This document shows, one piece after another, positions 18,875 to 29,850 of a stretch of 44,886 nt of DNA. The position numbers and the translations under genes were made by a program. This stretch comes from Stenotrophomonas maltophilia. Lineage in GTDB: Bacteria > Pseudomonadota > Gammaproteobacteria > Xanthomonadales > Xanthomonadaceae. Numbering within the stretch: position 1 is the stretch's first letter; the number at the start of each line of letters is the position of its first letter. The DNA is taken from the NCBI RefSeq assembly GCF_002205165.1, contig NZ_NIVS01000006.1, positions 1 to 44,886 of the forward strand, given 5' to 3'. The notes beneath the pieces were generated by a model, which worked only from the letters and a program-made list of their open reading frames with translations, had not been told where the DNA came from and did not search any database.

Positions 18875-19348
18875 TCAGCGCACCCCGGTATGGCCGAATC
18901 CACCCGTTCCCCTGGCGCTGTCGGTGAAAGTATCCACTACCTGAAGCGCCACGCGTGCAATCGGCAGTACCACCAGCTGAGCGATGCGATCGCCGGGCTG
19001 CAGGGTGAACGGCTCACGCCCGCGGTTCCAGGCGCTGATCAGCAACGGGCCCTGGTAATCGGCGTCGATCAGGCCGGTGCCGTTGCCCAGCACGATGCCG
19101 TGGCGATGGCCAAGCCCGGAGCGCGGCAGCACCACGGCGGCCAGGTTCGGGTCGGCGATGTGGATGGCGATGCCGCTGGGAATCAATGCGGTGTCACCCG
19201 GCTGCAGGGTGAGCTCGGTCTCCAGCGCGGCGCGCAGATCGAGCCCGGCGCTGTGTTCGGTGGCGTAGGCCGGCAGCGGCCATTCGTCGCCGAAACGCGG
19301 GTCGAGCAGCTTGACCTGCAGGGGCTGGAGGGAGGAATCGATGGTCAT
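18875..19348 (-). CDS. dut: Deoxyuridine 5'-triphosphate nucleotidohydrolase
   Basis: Hydrolyses dUTP to dUMP, keeping uracil out of DNA and feeding dTMP synthesis. The 157-residue protein shows the five dUTPase motifs, among them [28 protein letters not shown], and the C-terminal [10 protein letters not shown]. The ATG overlaps the coaBC stop by four bases and algC starts 12 bases beyond its stop, so the three genes form one transcription unit. Confidence 0.96.
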   Translation of the reverse strand: MTIDSSLQPLQVKLLDPRFGDEWPLPAYATEHSAGLDLRAALETELTLQPGDTALIPSGIAIHIADPNLAAVVLPRSGLGHRHGIVLGNGTGLIDADYQGPLLISAWNRGREPFTLQPGDRIAQLVVLPIARVALQVVDTFTDSARGTGGFGHTGVR

Positions 19349-20604
19349 GCGTGCAACCTCTGGGCAATCAGGGACAACAGTTGTTCGGCCAGCACGGCCT
19401 TGGAGGTGCCGGGGAACACCTGTTCGCCGCCCTGCCAGTAGGCCGTGGCCGCGTTTTCATCGCTTTCGAAACCGCCGGTGCTGATTCCGACCTGGTTGGC
19501 GATCACCAGGTCCAGGCGCTTGTCGACCAGCTTGCCGCGCGCGTACTTCTCCACATCGTGGGTTTCGGCAGCGAAGCCGACCACCAGCTTGAGCGCGTTG
19601 GTCTGCGCGGCGACCTCGGCCAGGATGTCCGGCGTGCGCACCAGCTCCAGGGTCAGGCTCTGGGTGCCGGCGGTCTTCTTGAGTTTCTGCGGGGCGACCT
19701 GGCGCGGGGTGTAATCGGAGACCGCGGCGGCGCCGATATAGATGTCGGCCGGCAATGCACCGAGCACCGCTTCGCGCATCTGTGCGGCCGAGCGCACATC
19801 GACACGCTGCACGCCGGCGGGCGTGGCCAGCTGGACCGGGCCACTGACCAGCACCACCTGCGCGCCGAGGCGGGCAGCGGCGGCGGCCAGGGCATAGCCC
19901 ATCTTGCCGCTGCTGCGGTTGCCGACGTAGCGCACCGGGTCGATGTCTTCATAGGTGGGACCGGCGCTGATCAGCACGCGCAGGCCCTTCAGTTCGCTGG
20001 TGACCGGCGGCTCGGCGGCGGCTGGCGCGTGCAGTCCGGCCAGCGCGGCCACGATCGCGTGCGGTTCGGTGAGCCGGCCGGGGCCGGATTCGCCTTCGGC
20101 CAGTGGACCGTCTTCCGGCCCGATCACCTGGGCGCCGCGCTCGCGCAGCAGGCCGATGTTGGCCTGGGTGGCCGGGTGCAGCCACATGCGGTGGTTCATC
20201 GCCGGGCACACGGTCAGCGGCGCGGTGGTAGCCAGGCACAACGTGGTGACCAGGTCATCGGCGTGGCCGTTGGCCAGGCGCGCGAGCAGATCGGCGGTCG
20301 CCGGGGCGACCACGATGCGGTCGGCCCAACGGGCCAGCTCGATATGGCCCATGGCCTGCTCAGCCGCGCTGTCCCACAGGGTGGTGCGGGTCGGCTGGCC
20401 GGACAGCGCCTGGAAGCTCAGCGGAGTGATGAACTGCTGGGCCCCGGCGGTCATCGCGACCTGCACCTGGGCCCCGGCATCGCGCAGGCGGCGCACCAGT
20501 TCCAGCGACTTGTAGGCAGCGATCCCGCCACCAACGCACAACAACAGCTTCTGGCCTTCCAACGGGCGCGCGGCCGCCGGAGAAGCCTGGGGGGAGTCAG
20601 CCAC
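19345..20604 (-). CDS. coaBC: Bifunctional phosphopantothenoylcysteine decarboxylase/synthetase
   Basis: Two successive steps of coenzyme A synthesis, with FMN. The 419-residue protein has the CoaC half first ([16 protein letters not shown], the His in [10 protein letters not shown], and PAMNHRMW of the substrate clamp) and the CoaB half from about 205 ([25 protein letters not shown]). An N-terminal 15 residues rich in Ala and Pro precede the core. It is divergent from radC with about 190 bases between and leads coaBC-dut-algC. Confidence 0.96.
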   Translation of the reverse strand: MADSPQASPAAARPLEGQKLLLCVGGGIAAYKSLELVRRLRDAGAQVQVAMTAGAQQFITPLSFQALSGQPTRTTLWDSAAEQAMGHIELARWADRIVVAPATADLLARLANGHADDLVTTLCLATTAPLTVCPAMNHRMWLHPATQANIGLLRERGAQVIGPEDGPLAEGESGPGRLTEPHAIVAALAGLHAPAAAEPPVTSELKGLRVLISAGPTYEDIDPVRYVGNRSSGKMGYALAAAAARLGAQVVLVSGPVQLATPAGVQRVDVRSAAQMREAVLGALPADIYIGAAAVSDYTPRQVAPQKLKKTAGTQSLTLELVRTPDILAEVAAQTNALKLVVGFAAETHDVEKYARGKLVDKRLDLVIANQVGISTGGFESDENAATAYWQGGEQVFPGTSKAVLAEQLLSLIAQRLHA

Positions 20605-20798
20605 CTTGGGTGTTCCTGTCGAACCGAGGCGATTAGCTTACCCGATGGTCCGTAAGCCGCCTGATGCGCCAGCGGCATAAGAAGGCAGGTTTTCGTCATA
20701 AGCAACCGCCGGACTTGGCACGATGCCCTGCATTTACCGACACGATGCCACCCGGTTCACCGATGGTGGCCCGCCCAGCCCCGATGGAGACTGAGGCC

Positions 20799-21488
20799 AT
20801 GTCGATCCGAGACTGGCCCAGTGCCGAGCGTCCCCGCGAAAAGCTGCTGGCCCAAGGCGCCGGCGCCCTGTCCGATGCCGAACTGCTGGCGATTTTCCTG
20901 GGCTCGGGTCTGCGCGGGCGCGATGCGGTGGAGACCGCCCGCGACCTGCTGCAGTCCCATGGTCCCCTGCGCAACCTGCTCGACCTTCCTGCCAGCGCGC
21001 TGGCTGCCCTGCCCGGCCTGGGCCCGGCGCGCAGCTGCAAGCTGGTGGCCGGGCTGGAACTGGCGCATCGGCATCTGGCCGCGGAACTGGCACGGGGCGA
21101 AAGCCTGCGCGACCCGGCCGCCGCCGGGCGGTACTTCAAGCAGCGGCTGCGGGCGCGGCCCAACGAGGTCTTCGCGGCCCTGTTCCTGGACAACCAGCAC
21201 CGCACGCTGGCCTGCGAGGAGCTGTTCAGCGGCACGGTGGATGCAGCCGCGGTCTACCCGCGTGAAGTAGTCCGCCGCGCCCTGCTGCACAACGCGGCCG
21301 CGGTGATCGTCAGCCACAACCACCCCTCCGGCAGCGCCGAGCCCTCGCTGGAGGACCGCCGGATCACCGCGCTGCTGCAACAGGCCTTGGCCCTGGTGGA
21401 TATCCGCCTGCTTGACCATGTCGTGATCGGCGACGGGGCACCGGTATCGATGGCTGCGCGCGGCTGGATGGGCGCCGGAACCGCCTGA
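20799..21488 (+). CDS. radC: RadC-family JAB-domain protein
   Basis: Member of the RadC/YicR family; the biological role is unsettled despite the name. The 229-residue protein starts [17 protein letters not shown] and has an N-terminal helix-hairpin-helix-like part, then the metalloprotease-like JAMM motif SHNHPSG...ED (about residues 168-180). The ATG at 20799 matches the family start; earlier in-frame starts add 45 residues with no family similarity. The gene is divergent from coaBC, a common arrangement in gamma-proteobacteria. Confidence 0.92.
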   Translation: MSIRDWPSAERPREKLLAQGAGALSDAELLAIFLGSGLRGRDAVETARDLLQSHGPLRNLLDLPASALAALPGLGPARSCKLVAGLELAHRHLAAELARGESLRDPAAAGRYFKQRLRARPNEVFAALFLDNQHRTLACEELFSGTVDAAAVYPREVVRRALLHNAAAVIVSHNHPSGSAEPSLEDRRITALLQQALALVDIRLLDHVVIGDGAPVSMAARGWMGAGTA

Positions 21489-21590
21489 TCCGGGGCGGAA
21501 AACGGCGCCGCTCGGTCCCGGTTCAATGGATCGGGGTGGCTTCTGGGCTAAAATTGCCGATTCCGCCGCTCCAGTCCCAAAGCAGGCCTT

Positions 21591-23279
21591 GTGAAAAATC
21601 TCCTCCGCGCCCTGATCAGCCAAGGCATCGAAGCCTTGCGCGCCAACGGCACTCTGCCGGCCGATACCCTGACCCCGGAATTCGTGGTCGAACGCCCGAA
21701 GACCCGTGAGCACGGCGATTTCGCCACCAATGCCGCGATGCTGCTGGCCAAGCCGGCGCGCAGCAACCCGCGCGCCCTGGCACAGGCGCTGCTGGATGCG
21801 CTGCCCAAGAGCGATGACGTGGCCCGCGTCGAGATCGCCGGCCCGGGCTTCATCAATTTCCACCTTGCCCCCAGCGCCTACCAGCGCGAGGCGACCAGCG
21901 TGCTCAAGGAAGGCGCCGATTACGGCCACAACCTGAGCGGCAACGGCCGTACCGTGGGCGTGGAGTACGTGTCGGCCAACCCGACCGGTCCGCTGCATGT
22001 CGGCCACGGCCGCGCGGCGGCGATCGGTGACTGCCTGGCGCGCCTGCTGGAAGTGAACGGCTGGAACGCCAAGCGCGAGTTCTATTACAACGACGCCGGC
22101 GTGCAGATCGAGAACCTGGCGCTGTCCACCCAGGCGCGTGCGAAGGGCCTCAAGCCCGACGACGCCGGCTGGCCGGAAGCGGGCTACCGCGGTGATTACA
22201 TCGAGGATGTGGCCAAGGCCTACCTGGCCGGCGCGACGGTGGAGCTGGAAGGCCACTCGGTGGTCGGCGAGCGTGACCCGGACAACCTCGATGCGATCCG
22301 TCGCTTCGCGGTCGCCTACCTGCGCAACGAGCAGAACCAGGACCTCGCCGCGTTCGGCGTGGACTTCGACATCTACTTCCTGGAAAGCTCGCTGTACAAG
22401 GACGGCAAGGTCGAAGAGACCGTCGCCCAGCTCAATGCGGCCGGCCACACCTATGAGGAAGGCGGCGCGCTGTGGCTGCGCTCGACCGACTTCGGTGACG
22501 ACAAGGACCGCGTGATGCGCAAGTCCGACGGCACCTACACCTACTTCCTGCCGGACGTGGCCTATCACCTGAGCAAGTGGCAGCGCGGCTACGAGCGCGC
22601 GATCACCGAACTGGGCGCGGACCACCACGGTTCGCTGGCGCGTGTGCGTGCCGGCCTGCAGGCGCTGGACGTCGGCATCCCGAAGGGCTGGCCGGAATAC
22701 GTGCTGCACCAGATGGTGACGGTGATGCGCGGCGGCGAGGAAGTGAAGCTCTCCAAGCGTGCCGGCAGCTACCTGACCCTGCGCGATCTGATTGAAGAAG
22801 CCGGCCGCGATGCGACCCGCTGGTTCCTGATCGCGCGCAAGCCCGATTCGCAGCTGACCTTCGATATCGATCTGGCCCGCCAGCAGAGCAACGACAACCC
22901 GGTGTTCTATGTGCAGTACGCGCATGCCCGCGTCTGCAGCCTGCTGCGCCAGGCGCAGGAGAAGGGCCTGAGCTACACGCCGGCCGAAGGGCTGGCCGGT
23001 CTGTCCTCGCTGGGCGATGACGCCTCGCTGTGGCTGATGGTGGAAATGTCGCGGTTCCCGGAAGTCGTCGAAGCGGCCGGCCTGGCGCTGGAACCGCACC
23101 TGATCGCGCAGTACCTGCGTGAATTGGCGCACGCCTTCCACACGTGGTATCACGGCACGCAGGTACTGGTGGCCGACGAAAGCGAACGCAACGCCAAGCT
23201 GACGCTGGCCTGCGCCGCGCGCCAGGTCCTGGCCAATGGTCTGAACATCCTGGGCGTATCCGCCCCGGAAAAAATGTAA
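21591..23279 (+). CDS. argS: Arginyl-tRNA synthetase
   Basis: Charges tRNA-Arg. The 562-residue class I enzyme has the HIGH-like HVGHGRAA and the KLSKRAG version of KMSKS, with the DALR anticodon domain at the C-terminus ([11 protein letters not shown]). The start is GTG, giving MKNLLRALI; a TAAAAT at 21549-21554 may be its -10 element, without an obvious -35. The SPOR-domain gene follows 18 bases after the stop, the usual partner in gamma-proteobacteria. Confidence 0.96.
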   Translation: MKNLLRALISQGIEALRANGTLPADTLTPEFVVERPKTREHGDFATNAAMLLAKPARSNPRALAQALLDALPKSDDVARVEIAGPGFINFHLAPSAYQREATSVLKEGADYGHNLSGNGRTVGVEYVSANPTGPLHVGHGRAAAIGDCLARLLEVNGWNAKREFYYNDAGVQIENLALSTQARAKGLKPDDAGWPEAGYRGDYIEDVAKAYLAGATVELEGHSVVGERDPDNLDAIRRFAVAYLRNEQNQDLAAFGVDFDIYFLESSLYKDGKVEETVAQLNAAGHTYEEGGALWLRSTDFGDDKDRVMRKSDGTYTYFLPDVAYHLSKWQRGYERAITELGADHHGSLARVRAGLQALDVGIPKGWPEYVLHQMVTVMRGGEEVKLSKRAGSYLTLRDLIEEAGRDATRWFLIARKPDSQLTFDIDLARQQSNDNPVFYVQYAHARVCSLLRQAQEKGLSYTPAEGLAGLSSLGDDASLWLMVEMSRFPEVVEAAGLALEPHLIAQYLRELAHAFHTWYHGTQVLVADESERNAKLTLACAARQVLANGLNILGVSAPEKM

Positions 23280-23297
23280 GCAGTGGAGAAGCAGTAA

Positions 23298-24164
23298 ATG
23301 GCAGCACGACGCGGCAAGAGCCAGGCACGGCGCAACAGCAACCAGGGCACCCCGGGATGGGTGTGGCTGGTCGCGGGTGTGGCGATTGCGGCCGTGGTGT
23401 TCCTGGCGGCACCCAACCTGTTCAAGAACGACGGTGACGGTTTCCTGCGGGTCGGCCCGCAGCCGGACCCGAACGCCCAGCCGGCCCCGGTGAGCGATGC
23501 CGACACCGACGTGGGCACCGAGCTGCCCAAGCCGGGTGCCGCCAAGCCTGCCGAACCGGCCAAGCCGGCAGCGACGCAGTACGACTTCTACACCCTGCTG
23601 CCCGGCAAGGAAGTGGAAATGTCCGATGCCGAGCTGGCCGCCAGCGCACGCGCCGAAGACCAGCGCCGTGCCAAGGCCGAAGCGCAGCGCGCGCAGGCCG
23701 CGCTGGAAGGCCGTCCGTTGCCGCCCGCACCGGCGCCGACCAGCACCGCCGCGACCACCACGCCTGCGCCGGTCAGTACCGCGGCGTTGCCGGCCCCGGT
23801 GAATGAACGTCCGGCCGCGACGCCCGCGCCGGCTGCCGCGGCACCGGCGGCGGTGGCCACCGCGCCCAAGCCGGATGCACCTGCGGCCACCGCACCTGCG
23901 GCCGCCGCCGCCGCCGATCCGGCCGCGGGCAACGTGCGTTACATCCTGCAGGCGGGCGCCTTTGGTGCCTCCGGCGATGCCGAAGCGACCAAGGCCAAGT
24001 TGGCGATGATCGGTTTGGCGGCGCGTGTGGAATCGGCGCAGATCAACGGCAAGACGGTGTACCGCGTGCGCATGGGGCCGTATGGCAGCGCCGGTGAACT
24101 GGCCGAAGCCAAGCAGAAGCTGGATGGCACCGGGCTGCAGGCGATGGCGATCAAGGCGCAGTAA
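23298..24164 (+). CDS. SPOR-domain cell division protein, FtsN-like
   Basis: Predicted single-span inner-membrane protein that binds denuded septal peptidoglycan. The 288-residue protein has a basic N-terminus, a membrane segment at about 20-37, a long Ala/Pro/Thr-rich linker, and a SPOR domain from about 214 (YILQAGAFGASGDAEATKAKL ... VYRVRMGPYG). A GGAG ribosome site lies in the 18-base gap after argS. Position and layout agree with FtsN, but the essential N-terminal peptide of FtsN is not clearly seen, so FtsN-like is as far as I go. Confidence 0.85.
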   Translation: MAARRGKSQARRNSNQGTPGWVWLVAGVAIAAVVFLAAPNLFKNDGDGFLRVGPQPDPNAQPAPVSDADTDVGTELPKPGAAKPAEPAKPAATQYDFYTLLPGKEVEMSDAELAASARAEDQRRAKAEAQRAQAALEGRPLPPAPAPTSTAATTTPAPVSTAALPAPVNERPAATPAPAAAAPAAVATAPKPDAPAATAPAAAAAADPAAGNVRYILQAGAFGASGDAEATKAKLAMIGLAARVESAQINGKTVYRVRMGPYGSAGELAEAKQKLDGTGLQAMAIKAQ

Positions 24165-24186
24165 GGCGCGCTGCGACGGATACAGG

Positions 24187-24216
24187 AACGCCGGGCATTG
24201 CCCGGCGTTTTTTTTT
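24187..24216 (+). terminator. Rho-independent terminator of argS-SPOR gene
   Basis: Nine-pair stem AACGCCGGG / CCCGGCGTT (24187-24195, 24201-24209), loop CATTG, followed by T to 24216. Placed 22 bases after the SPOR gene stop. Confidence 0.9.
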
Positions 24217-24228
24217 ATCGCCCAGAGC

Positions 24229-24251
24229 AGCCGATCAACGGTCGGCTCTAC
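24229..24251 (-). repeat. SMAG-type REP element
   Basis: AGCCGATC-AAC-GGTCGGCT-CTAC, that is GTAG plus an eight-position stem with a three-base loop when read on the minus strand, with one wobble pair. It lies between a terminator and the convergent dehydrogenase gene. Confidence 0.75.
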
Positions 24252-24271
24252 CGGGTGGGGGTCCGGTTGGA

Positions 24272-25598
<1,327 letters not shown>

Positions 25599-25755
25599 TG
25601 CCTGCTCCACTGCCTGTCGATGCCTGATCGCGGCACTGTGCTTCACTTTCATGGCAGCCAGATGACAGCGACCACTGGTCGCAGCCGGCCACGCGCCCGG
25701 CACGGGGTAAAATGGCCGCCAGCCGCGCAGCCGCGCCGGCGGTATTGGACGTCCC

Positions 25756-26226
25756 ATGATCAACAACGATGTACTGCGCAGCATCCGCTACATGCTCGAC
25801 CTCAGCGACGGCATGATCGCCGACACCTGTGCCCTGGCCGATCCGGCCTTCGTGGTCGACAAGGCCGATGTGGCCGGCTGGCTGCGCAAGGAAGACGAAG
25901 AAGGCTTCGTGCCCTGCGACGACCGCACCCTGGCGCATTTTCTGGATGGCCTGATCGTGCATTTCCGTGGCCGCGACGAGAGCCAGCCGGTGCGCCCGGT
26001 GGAAAAGCGCATCACCAACAACCTGGTGCTGAAGAAGCTGCGCGTCGCCTTCCAGCTGAAGGACGTGGACATGCACGAAGTGTTCGACGCCGCCGGTTTC
26101 TCGGTCTCCAAGCCGGAACTGTCCGCGCTGTTCCGCCAGCCGGACCACAAGAACTACCGCGCCTGCGGTGACCAGATGCTGCGCAATTTCCTCAAGGGCC
26201 TGACCCTGCGCGTGCGCGGCGCCTGA
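25756..26226 (+). CDS. yehS: DUF1456-family protein (YehS-like)
   Basis: A 156-residue cytoplasmic protein made of two copies of a helical repeat of about 70 residues: NDVLRSIRYMLDLSDGMI ... DDRTLAHFLDGLIVHFRG and NNLVLKKLRVAFQLKDVDM ... DQMLRNFLKGLTLRVRG. This duplication defines DUF1456/YehS. The molecular role is unknown. Its last 35 bases overlap the 3' end of the convergent LysR gene. Confidence 0.9.
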   Translation: MINNDVLRSIRYMLDLSDGMIADTCALADPAFVVDKADVAGWLRKEDEEGFVPCDDRTLAHFLDGLIVHFRGRDESQPVRPVEKRITNNLVLKKLRVAFQLKDVDMHEVFDAAGFSVSKPELSALFRQPDHKNYRACGDQMLRNFLKGLTLRVRGA

Positions 26227-27127
26227 GTGAAGCCTTGGTGCGTGGCTCCGGTGCCGGGGCCACGTGCTGCAGCAGTTCCTCCATGAAGGCCCGCGCCGCT
26301 GGCGTGGGCAGGTGTGACCAGACTGCATGCACGCGCCGCGTCGGTGCACCCTGGATCGCCACACAGGCAACGCCACTGAAACCGGCCGCGATGGCCTGCG
26401 GCACGATGCCGACCGCCAGACCCTGCTGCACGAAGCGCTCGACCAGCGCCATGTGATTGATCTCGAACGGCACCCGATGCGGCAGCCCTGCGGCGGCGAA
26501 GACTTCATCGGTCTGGCGGCGCGCACCGCTCCCATGCGGGAAGTCCACCAGCGGCAGCTCGGCCAGCGTCGCCAACGAGAGCCGTTTCCGGCTCGCCAAT
26601 GGGTGGTCCGGGGGCAGCACGGCCACCATCGCCTCCTCGGCCAGCAACTGATGCTGGGTGCCCTCGATCGGGGTACCCGGCGACAACCCGACCAGCGCCA
26701 CATCCAGCCGCCGCTCGCGCACATCGGCCATCAGCACTTCGCTCTTGTCCATGCGCAGTCGGAACTCGACCTGCGGATAGCGCCGATGGAACGCCGCCAG
26801 GCAGGCGACCAGATCCACCGCGGTCAGCGAGGTGATCTGACCGATGTGCAGAATGCCGCGCACCTGGCCACCGACGGCGGCAACGTCCTCGCGCAGATGC
26901 CGCAGCGAGGCGAGCACCTGGCGCGCGTGCGTCAAGAGTGCTTCACCGGCGGGCGTTACCCTGACCAGACGCGGCAGGCGCTCGAACAGCGTTGCCTGCA
27001 GTTCGTCTTCAAGGTGGGCGATCTGATGGCTCAGCGCCGACTGCACGACGTGGCAGCGCTGCGCGGCACGGGTGAAGTTGCCCTCCTCGGCCAACGCGAC
27101 CGCGAACTCGAGCTGCTTGAGGTTCAT
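26192..27127 (-). CDS. LysR-family transcriptional regulator
   Basis: A 311-residue regulator with the N-terminal winged helix-turn-helix (LKQLEFAVALAEEGNFTRAAQRCHVVQSALSHQIAHLEDEL, residues 3-43) and a periplasmic-binding-protein-like effector domain. It is divergent from an MFS transporter gene 99 bases away, so it most likely controls that transporter. Effector unknown. The C-terminus (residues about 290-311) is rich in Arg and is encoded across the end of the convergent yehS-like gene, which may mean the stop was displaced. Confidence 0.9.
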   Translation of the reverse strand: MNLKQLEFAVALAEEGNFTRAAQRCHVVQSALSHQIAHLEDELQATLFERLPRLVRVTPAGEALLTHARQVLASLRHLREDVAAVGGQVRGILHIGQITSLTAVDLVACLAAFHRRYPQVEFRLRMDKSEVLMADVRERRLDVALVGLSPGTPIEGTQHQLLAEEAMVAVLPPDHPLASRKRLSLATLAELPLVDFPHGSGARRQTDEVFAAAGLPHRVPFEINHMALVERFVQQGLAVGIVPQAIAAGFSGVACVAIQGAPTRRVHAVWSHLPTPAARAFMEELLQHVAPAPEPRTKASLRRRARAGSGP

Positions 27128-27155
27128 CGCGCCATCTCATTTTCAGATGCATCGG

Positions 27156-27170
27156 ATGATAACTATTCAT
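27156..27170. promoter_or_regulatory. Candidate LysR box between regulator and MFS gene
   Basis: ATGATAACTATTCAT has ATGA and TCAT as inverted ends and fits the T-N11-A rule (T 27157, A 27169). It lies 29 bases before the LysR start and about 57 before the MFS start, the usual place for an autoregulatory and target site, in an AT-rich patch. Confidence 0.4.
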
Positions 27171-27226
27171 TTCCCTCATTTGCGCATCAGGCGGACACTG
27201 GCGCCCCTTCTCTCCCGGAGCCCGTC

Positions 27227-28402
27227 ATGAGCAACGACGTGCCCTCACCGCTCAGCCGTTGGCAGGTCCTGTTGATGGCCTTCGCCACCGGCGTGGCCGT
27301 GGCCAGCAACTATTACGCGCAGCCGCTGCTGCATACCATCGCCGGCCAGTTCGGCGTGTCCTTCGCGCGGGCGGGCACGGTGGTGACCGTGGCCCAGCTG
27401 AGCTATGCGGCCGGCCTGATCCTGTTGGTGCCGCTGGGCGATCTGTTCGAACGCCGCCGGCTGATCGTGGTGATGTCGCTGCTGTCGGCGGCAGGGCTGG
27501 TGCTGAGCGCGCTAAGCCATCAGTTCGTATGGCTGCTGGTCGGCACCGCGCTGACCGGCCTGTTCTCGGTGGTGGCGCAGGTGCTGGTGCCGTTCGCGGC
27601 GACGCTGGCGCGGCCCGAAGAACGCGGCCAGGTCGTGGGCACGGTGATGAGCGGTCTGCTGCTCGGCATCCTGCTGGCACGCACCGTGGCCGGCGCGCTG
27701 TCCTCGCTGGGCGACTGGCGCACCGTGTACTGGATCGCCGCGGCCGCGCTGGTGCTGACCACGGGCATGTTGTACCGGCATCTGCCGCGCTTCCATCAGA
27801 CCGCCGGGTTGGGCTATCTGCAGCTGTTGCGCTCGATCGGCACGCTGTTCGCGCAGGAACCGGTGTTCCGCCTGCGCACCGTGCTGGGTGCGCTGAGCTT
27901 TGCGATGTTCGCGATCTTCTGGACGCCACTGGCGTTCCTGCTCGCCGCCGAACCGTATGGCTACAGTGATGCGACGATCGGCCTGTTCGGGCTGGTGGGT
28001 GCGGCCGGCACGCTGGCGGCCGGTGTGGCCGGGCGCATGGCCGACCGTGGCAAGGCGGCGCTGGCGACGACCGTGGCGCTGGTCCTGCTGGCCGCATCAT
28101 GGCTGCCGCTGGGCTTTTCCACGCACTCGCTGATCGCGCTGGTGGTGGGTGTGATCGTGCTGGATCTGGCCGCGCAGCTGCTGCATGTAAGCAACCAGAA
28201 CGTGGTGTACGCACTGCGTCCGGAAGCACGCAACCGGCTCAATGCCGGCTACATGACCGGCTATTTCATCGGCGGCTCGCTGGGCTCACTGGTCTCGGCG
28301 CAGGTGTTCGATCGCTTCGGCTGGACCGGCGTGTGCGTGACCGGTGCCGGCGTCGCGATGGTGGCCATCGCGGTGTGGGCGGTGGCGGTAGTACGCCGGT
28401 AG
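27227..28402 (+). CDS. MFS transporter, drug/sugar-efflux type
   Basis: A 391-residue inner-membrane protein with about 12 membrane segments. The first repeat carries the MFS motif GDLFERRRLIV between helices 2 and 3, and ends of helices 1-2 read NYYAQPLLHTIAGQFG, typical of YnfM-like exporters. The ATG at 27227 has GGAG eight bases upstream. It is divergent from the LysR gene, its probable regulator. Substrate unknown. The stop codon TAG belongs to the GTAG of a REP element, so the C-terminus VVRR ends where the repeat begins. Confidence 0.88.
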   Translation: MSNDVPSPLSRWQVLLMAFATGVAVASNYYAQPLLHTIAGQFGVSFARAGTVVTVAQLSYAAGLILLVPLGDLFERRRLIVVMSLLSAAGLVLSALSHQFVWLLVGTALTGLFSVVAQVLVPFAATLARPEERGQVVGTVMSGLLLGILLARTVAGALSSLGDWRTVYWIAAAALVLTTGMLYRHLPRFHQTAGLGYLQLLRSIGTLFAQEPVFRLRTVLGALSFAMFAIFWTPLAFLLAAEPYGYSDATIGLFGLVGAAGTLAAGVAGRMADRGKAALATTVALVLLAASWLPLGFSTHSLIALVVGVIVLDLAAQLLHVSNQNVVYALRPEARNRLNAGYMTGYFIGGSLGSLVSAQVFDRFGWTGVCVTGAGVAMVAIAVWAVAVVRR

Positions 28403-28421
28403 AGCCGACCGTTGGTCGGCT
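28399..28421 (+). repeat. SMAG-type REP element, head on the MFS stop codon
   Basis: GTAG-AGCCGACC-GTT-GGTCGGCT: a perfect eight-pair stem with a three-base loop. The TAG of GTAG is the MFS stop codon. It forms an inverted pair with the copy at 28444-28466. Confidence 0.85.
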
Positions 28422-28443
28422 GCATTGTGCGCCGCCTGGGGGT

Positions 28444-28466
28444 AGCCGACCAACGGTCGGCTCTAC
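28444..28466 (-). repeat. SMAG-type REP element, inverted partner
   Basis: AGCCGACC-AAC-GGTCGGCT-CTAC: the exact reverse complement of the copy at 28399-28421, 22 bases away. The pair could fold into a longer cruciform or RNA hairpin of the dimeric REP type. Confidence 0.85.
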
Positions 28467-28518
28467 CCGGTGGGGTTTGCACCGCACGTTTGGAATATCG
28501 GGTGAGGTTGGCTCGAGC

Positions 28519-28541
28519 AGCCGACCAACGGTCGGCTCTAC
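28519..28541 (-). repeat. SMAG-type REP element, third copy
   Basis: Identical in stem and loop to the copy at 28444-28466 and in the same orientation, 52 bases further on. It lies 25 bases before the stop of the convergent porin gene. Confidence 0.85.
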
Positions 28542-28565
28542 CGCGCGGGGTTGGTGGGCGCTCCG

Positions 28566-29264
28566 TTAGAAGGCGGTCTGCACCGCGAACTCGATGCGCG
28601 ATCCCGCATTGCCCGGGAACAGCTGTTTCGCGGCACGGTCGGTGTCGTGCCCGGTCACCCGCAGTTCCCACGGCCCGTGCACGCGCCACACCACGCTGAG
28701 CTGTCCATGCAGGTAGTCATCGGCCTGCGCGCTGTCCAGCCAGTAGTGGCCCACCGCGCCTTCGATACGCCACTGCTCGCCCAGCGGCAGGCGTGCGCCG
28801 AGCTGGGCATAGGTGCCGCCGTGGCCACCGGCCAGTGCGTTGTCGGACACCCCGACCTGCAGCCAGGCGCGTTGCCGCCAGGTCACGCTGCCGTTGAGCT
28901 CGGTCCAATCCAGATCGACGGTGCTGGAGGGATAGACGTAACGGGTCAGGTTGACGTCCACACTCCAGTCCGGCGCCACCGCGCCGCTCCAGCCGGCCAC
29001 CACATCGAACTCGCTGCGTGCGCCGTTGTCCGGCCGGAACGAGACGCCCGAGCCCCAGGCCGAGGCGTACCAGCCCTTGGCCACGCTGAGCTTCACGCCG
29101 GCCTGCGCGGCCGGATCGCCGTCGCTCTGGGAACTGCCGCGCCAGACATAGTCCGAGGTCAGCGTCGCATTTCCTTCCACCGCGGCCGCTGCCGCCCCGC
29201 TCATGACCAGCCCCACCAGCACCACGCCGCCGCGCAGGCGCCGTTTTGTTTGATTACCCACCAC
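28566..29264 (-). CDS. TorF-family putative porin (Gcw_chp type)
   Basis: Outer-membrane beta-barrel of about 232 residues. After a signal peptide (LRGGVVLVGLVMSGAAAAA) comes GNATLTSDYVWRGSSQSDGDPAAQ, the recognisable start of the TorF/Gcw_chp family, then alternating strands rich in Trp and Tyr, and a C-terminal Phe. The start is GTG at 29264 (or the GTG at 29261): GGAGCGGG lies eight bases upstream and no suitable ATG exists before the mature protein. It reads into the REP cluster. Role in small-solute passage is inferred from the family. Confidence 0.75.
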   Translation of the reverse strand: MVGNQTKRRLRGGVVLVGLVMSGAAAAAVEGNATLTSDYVWRGSSQSDGDPAAQAGVKLSVAKGWYASAWGSGVSFRPDNGARSEFDVVAGWSGAVAPDWSVDVNLTRYVYPSSTVDLDWTELNGSVTWRQRAWLQVGVSDNALAGGHGGTYAQLGARLPLGEQWRIEGAVGHYWLDSAQADDYLHGQLSVVWRVHGPWELRVTGHDTDRAAKQLFPGNAGSRIEFAVQTAF

Positions 29265-29439
29265 GTGTCCCGCTCCAGATGACGGCCGCGCCGTCGAGAG
29301 CGACAGTGTCCTCAGGCACCGCGTAAAGCCGCCATGGCGTTGCCGGGCGATCGGCGCAACGTTTCTGTAAATCCTGCGTCGGGGTGGTGCCCGGGGGTGC
29401 GCGGTATCATGGCCGCTCTGACCTGTTGCGAGTAATGGC

Positions 29440-29829
29440 GTGGACGCGATCCTGACCCCGGTATCGATTGGCGAGCTGATCGACAAGATCACCATCCTGG
29501 AAATCAAGGCCGAACGCATCGCCGATGCCGGCAAGAATGCCAACGTCCGCAAGGAACTCGACGGGCTGTGGCCGCTGTGGCAGCAGCAGGTCGGCGCGCA
29601 GCCCGGTCTGGAGGCGTTGAAGTCGCAGCTCAAGGCGATCAACGAGCGCATGTGGGAGATCCAGGACCAGCTGCGCGACAAGGAAGCAGCGCAGGTCTTC
29701 GACGATGCCTTCATCCAGCTGGCGCGCGGTGTCTATGGCACCAATGGCGAGCGGGTCAAAGTGAAGAACGAGATCAACCGCATCGCCGGCTCGCAGCTGG
29801 TCGAAGAAAAGCAGTACCAGGGCGAATAA
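29440..29829 (+). CDS. DUF6165-like small protein
   Basis: A 129-residue soluble protein beginning, from a GTG, MDAILTPVSIGELIDKITIL; the PVSIGELIDKITILEIKAERI opening is, to my recollection, that of DUF6165. Mostly charged helix follows (LKSQLKAINERMWEIQDQLRDK). No motif for catalysis is seen. It converges on the GntR gene with 21 bases between. The start is uncertain since the ribosome site is weak. Confidence 0.7.
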   Translation: MDAILTPVSIGELIDKITILEIKAERIADAGKNANVRKELDGLWPLWQQQVGAQPGLEALKSQLKAINERMWEIQDQLRDKEAAQVFDDAFIQLARGVYGTNGERVKVKNEINRIAGSQLVEEKQYQGE

Positions 29830-29850
29830 GCCCGCCGGAACGCGCCGGGC

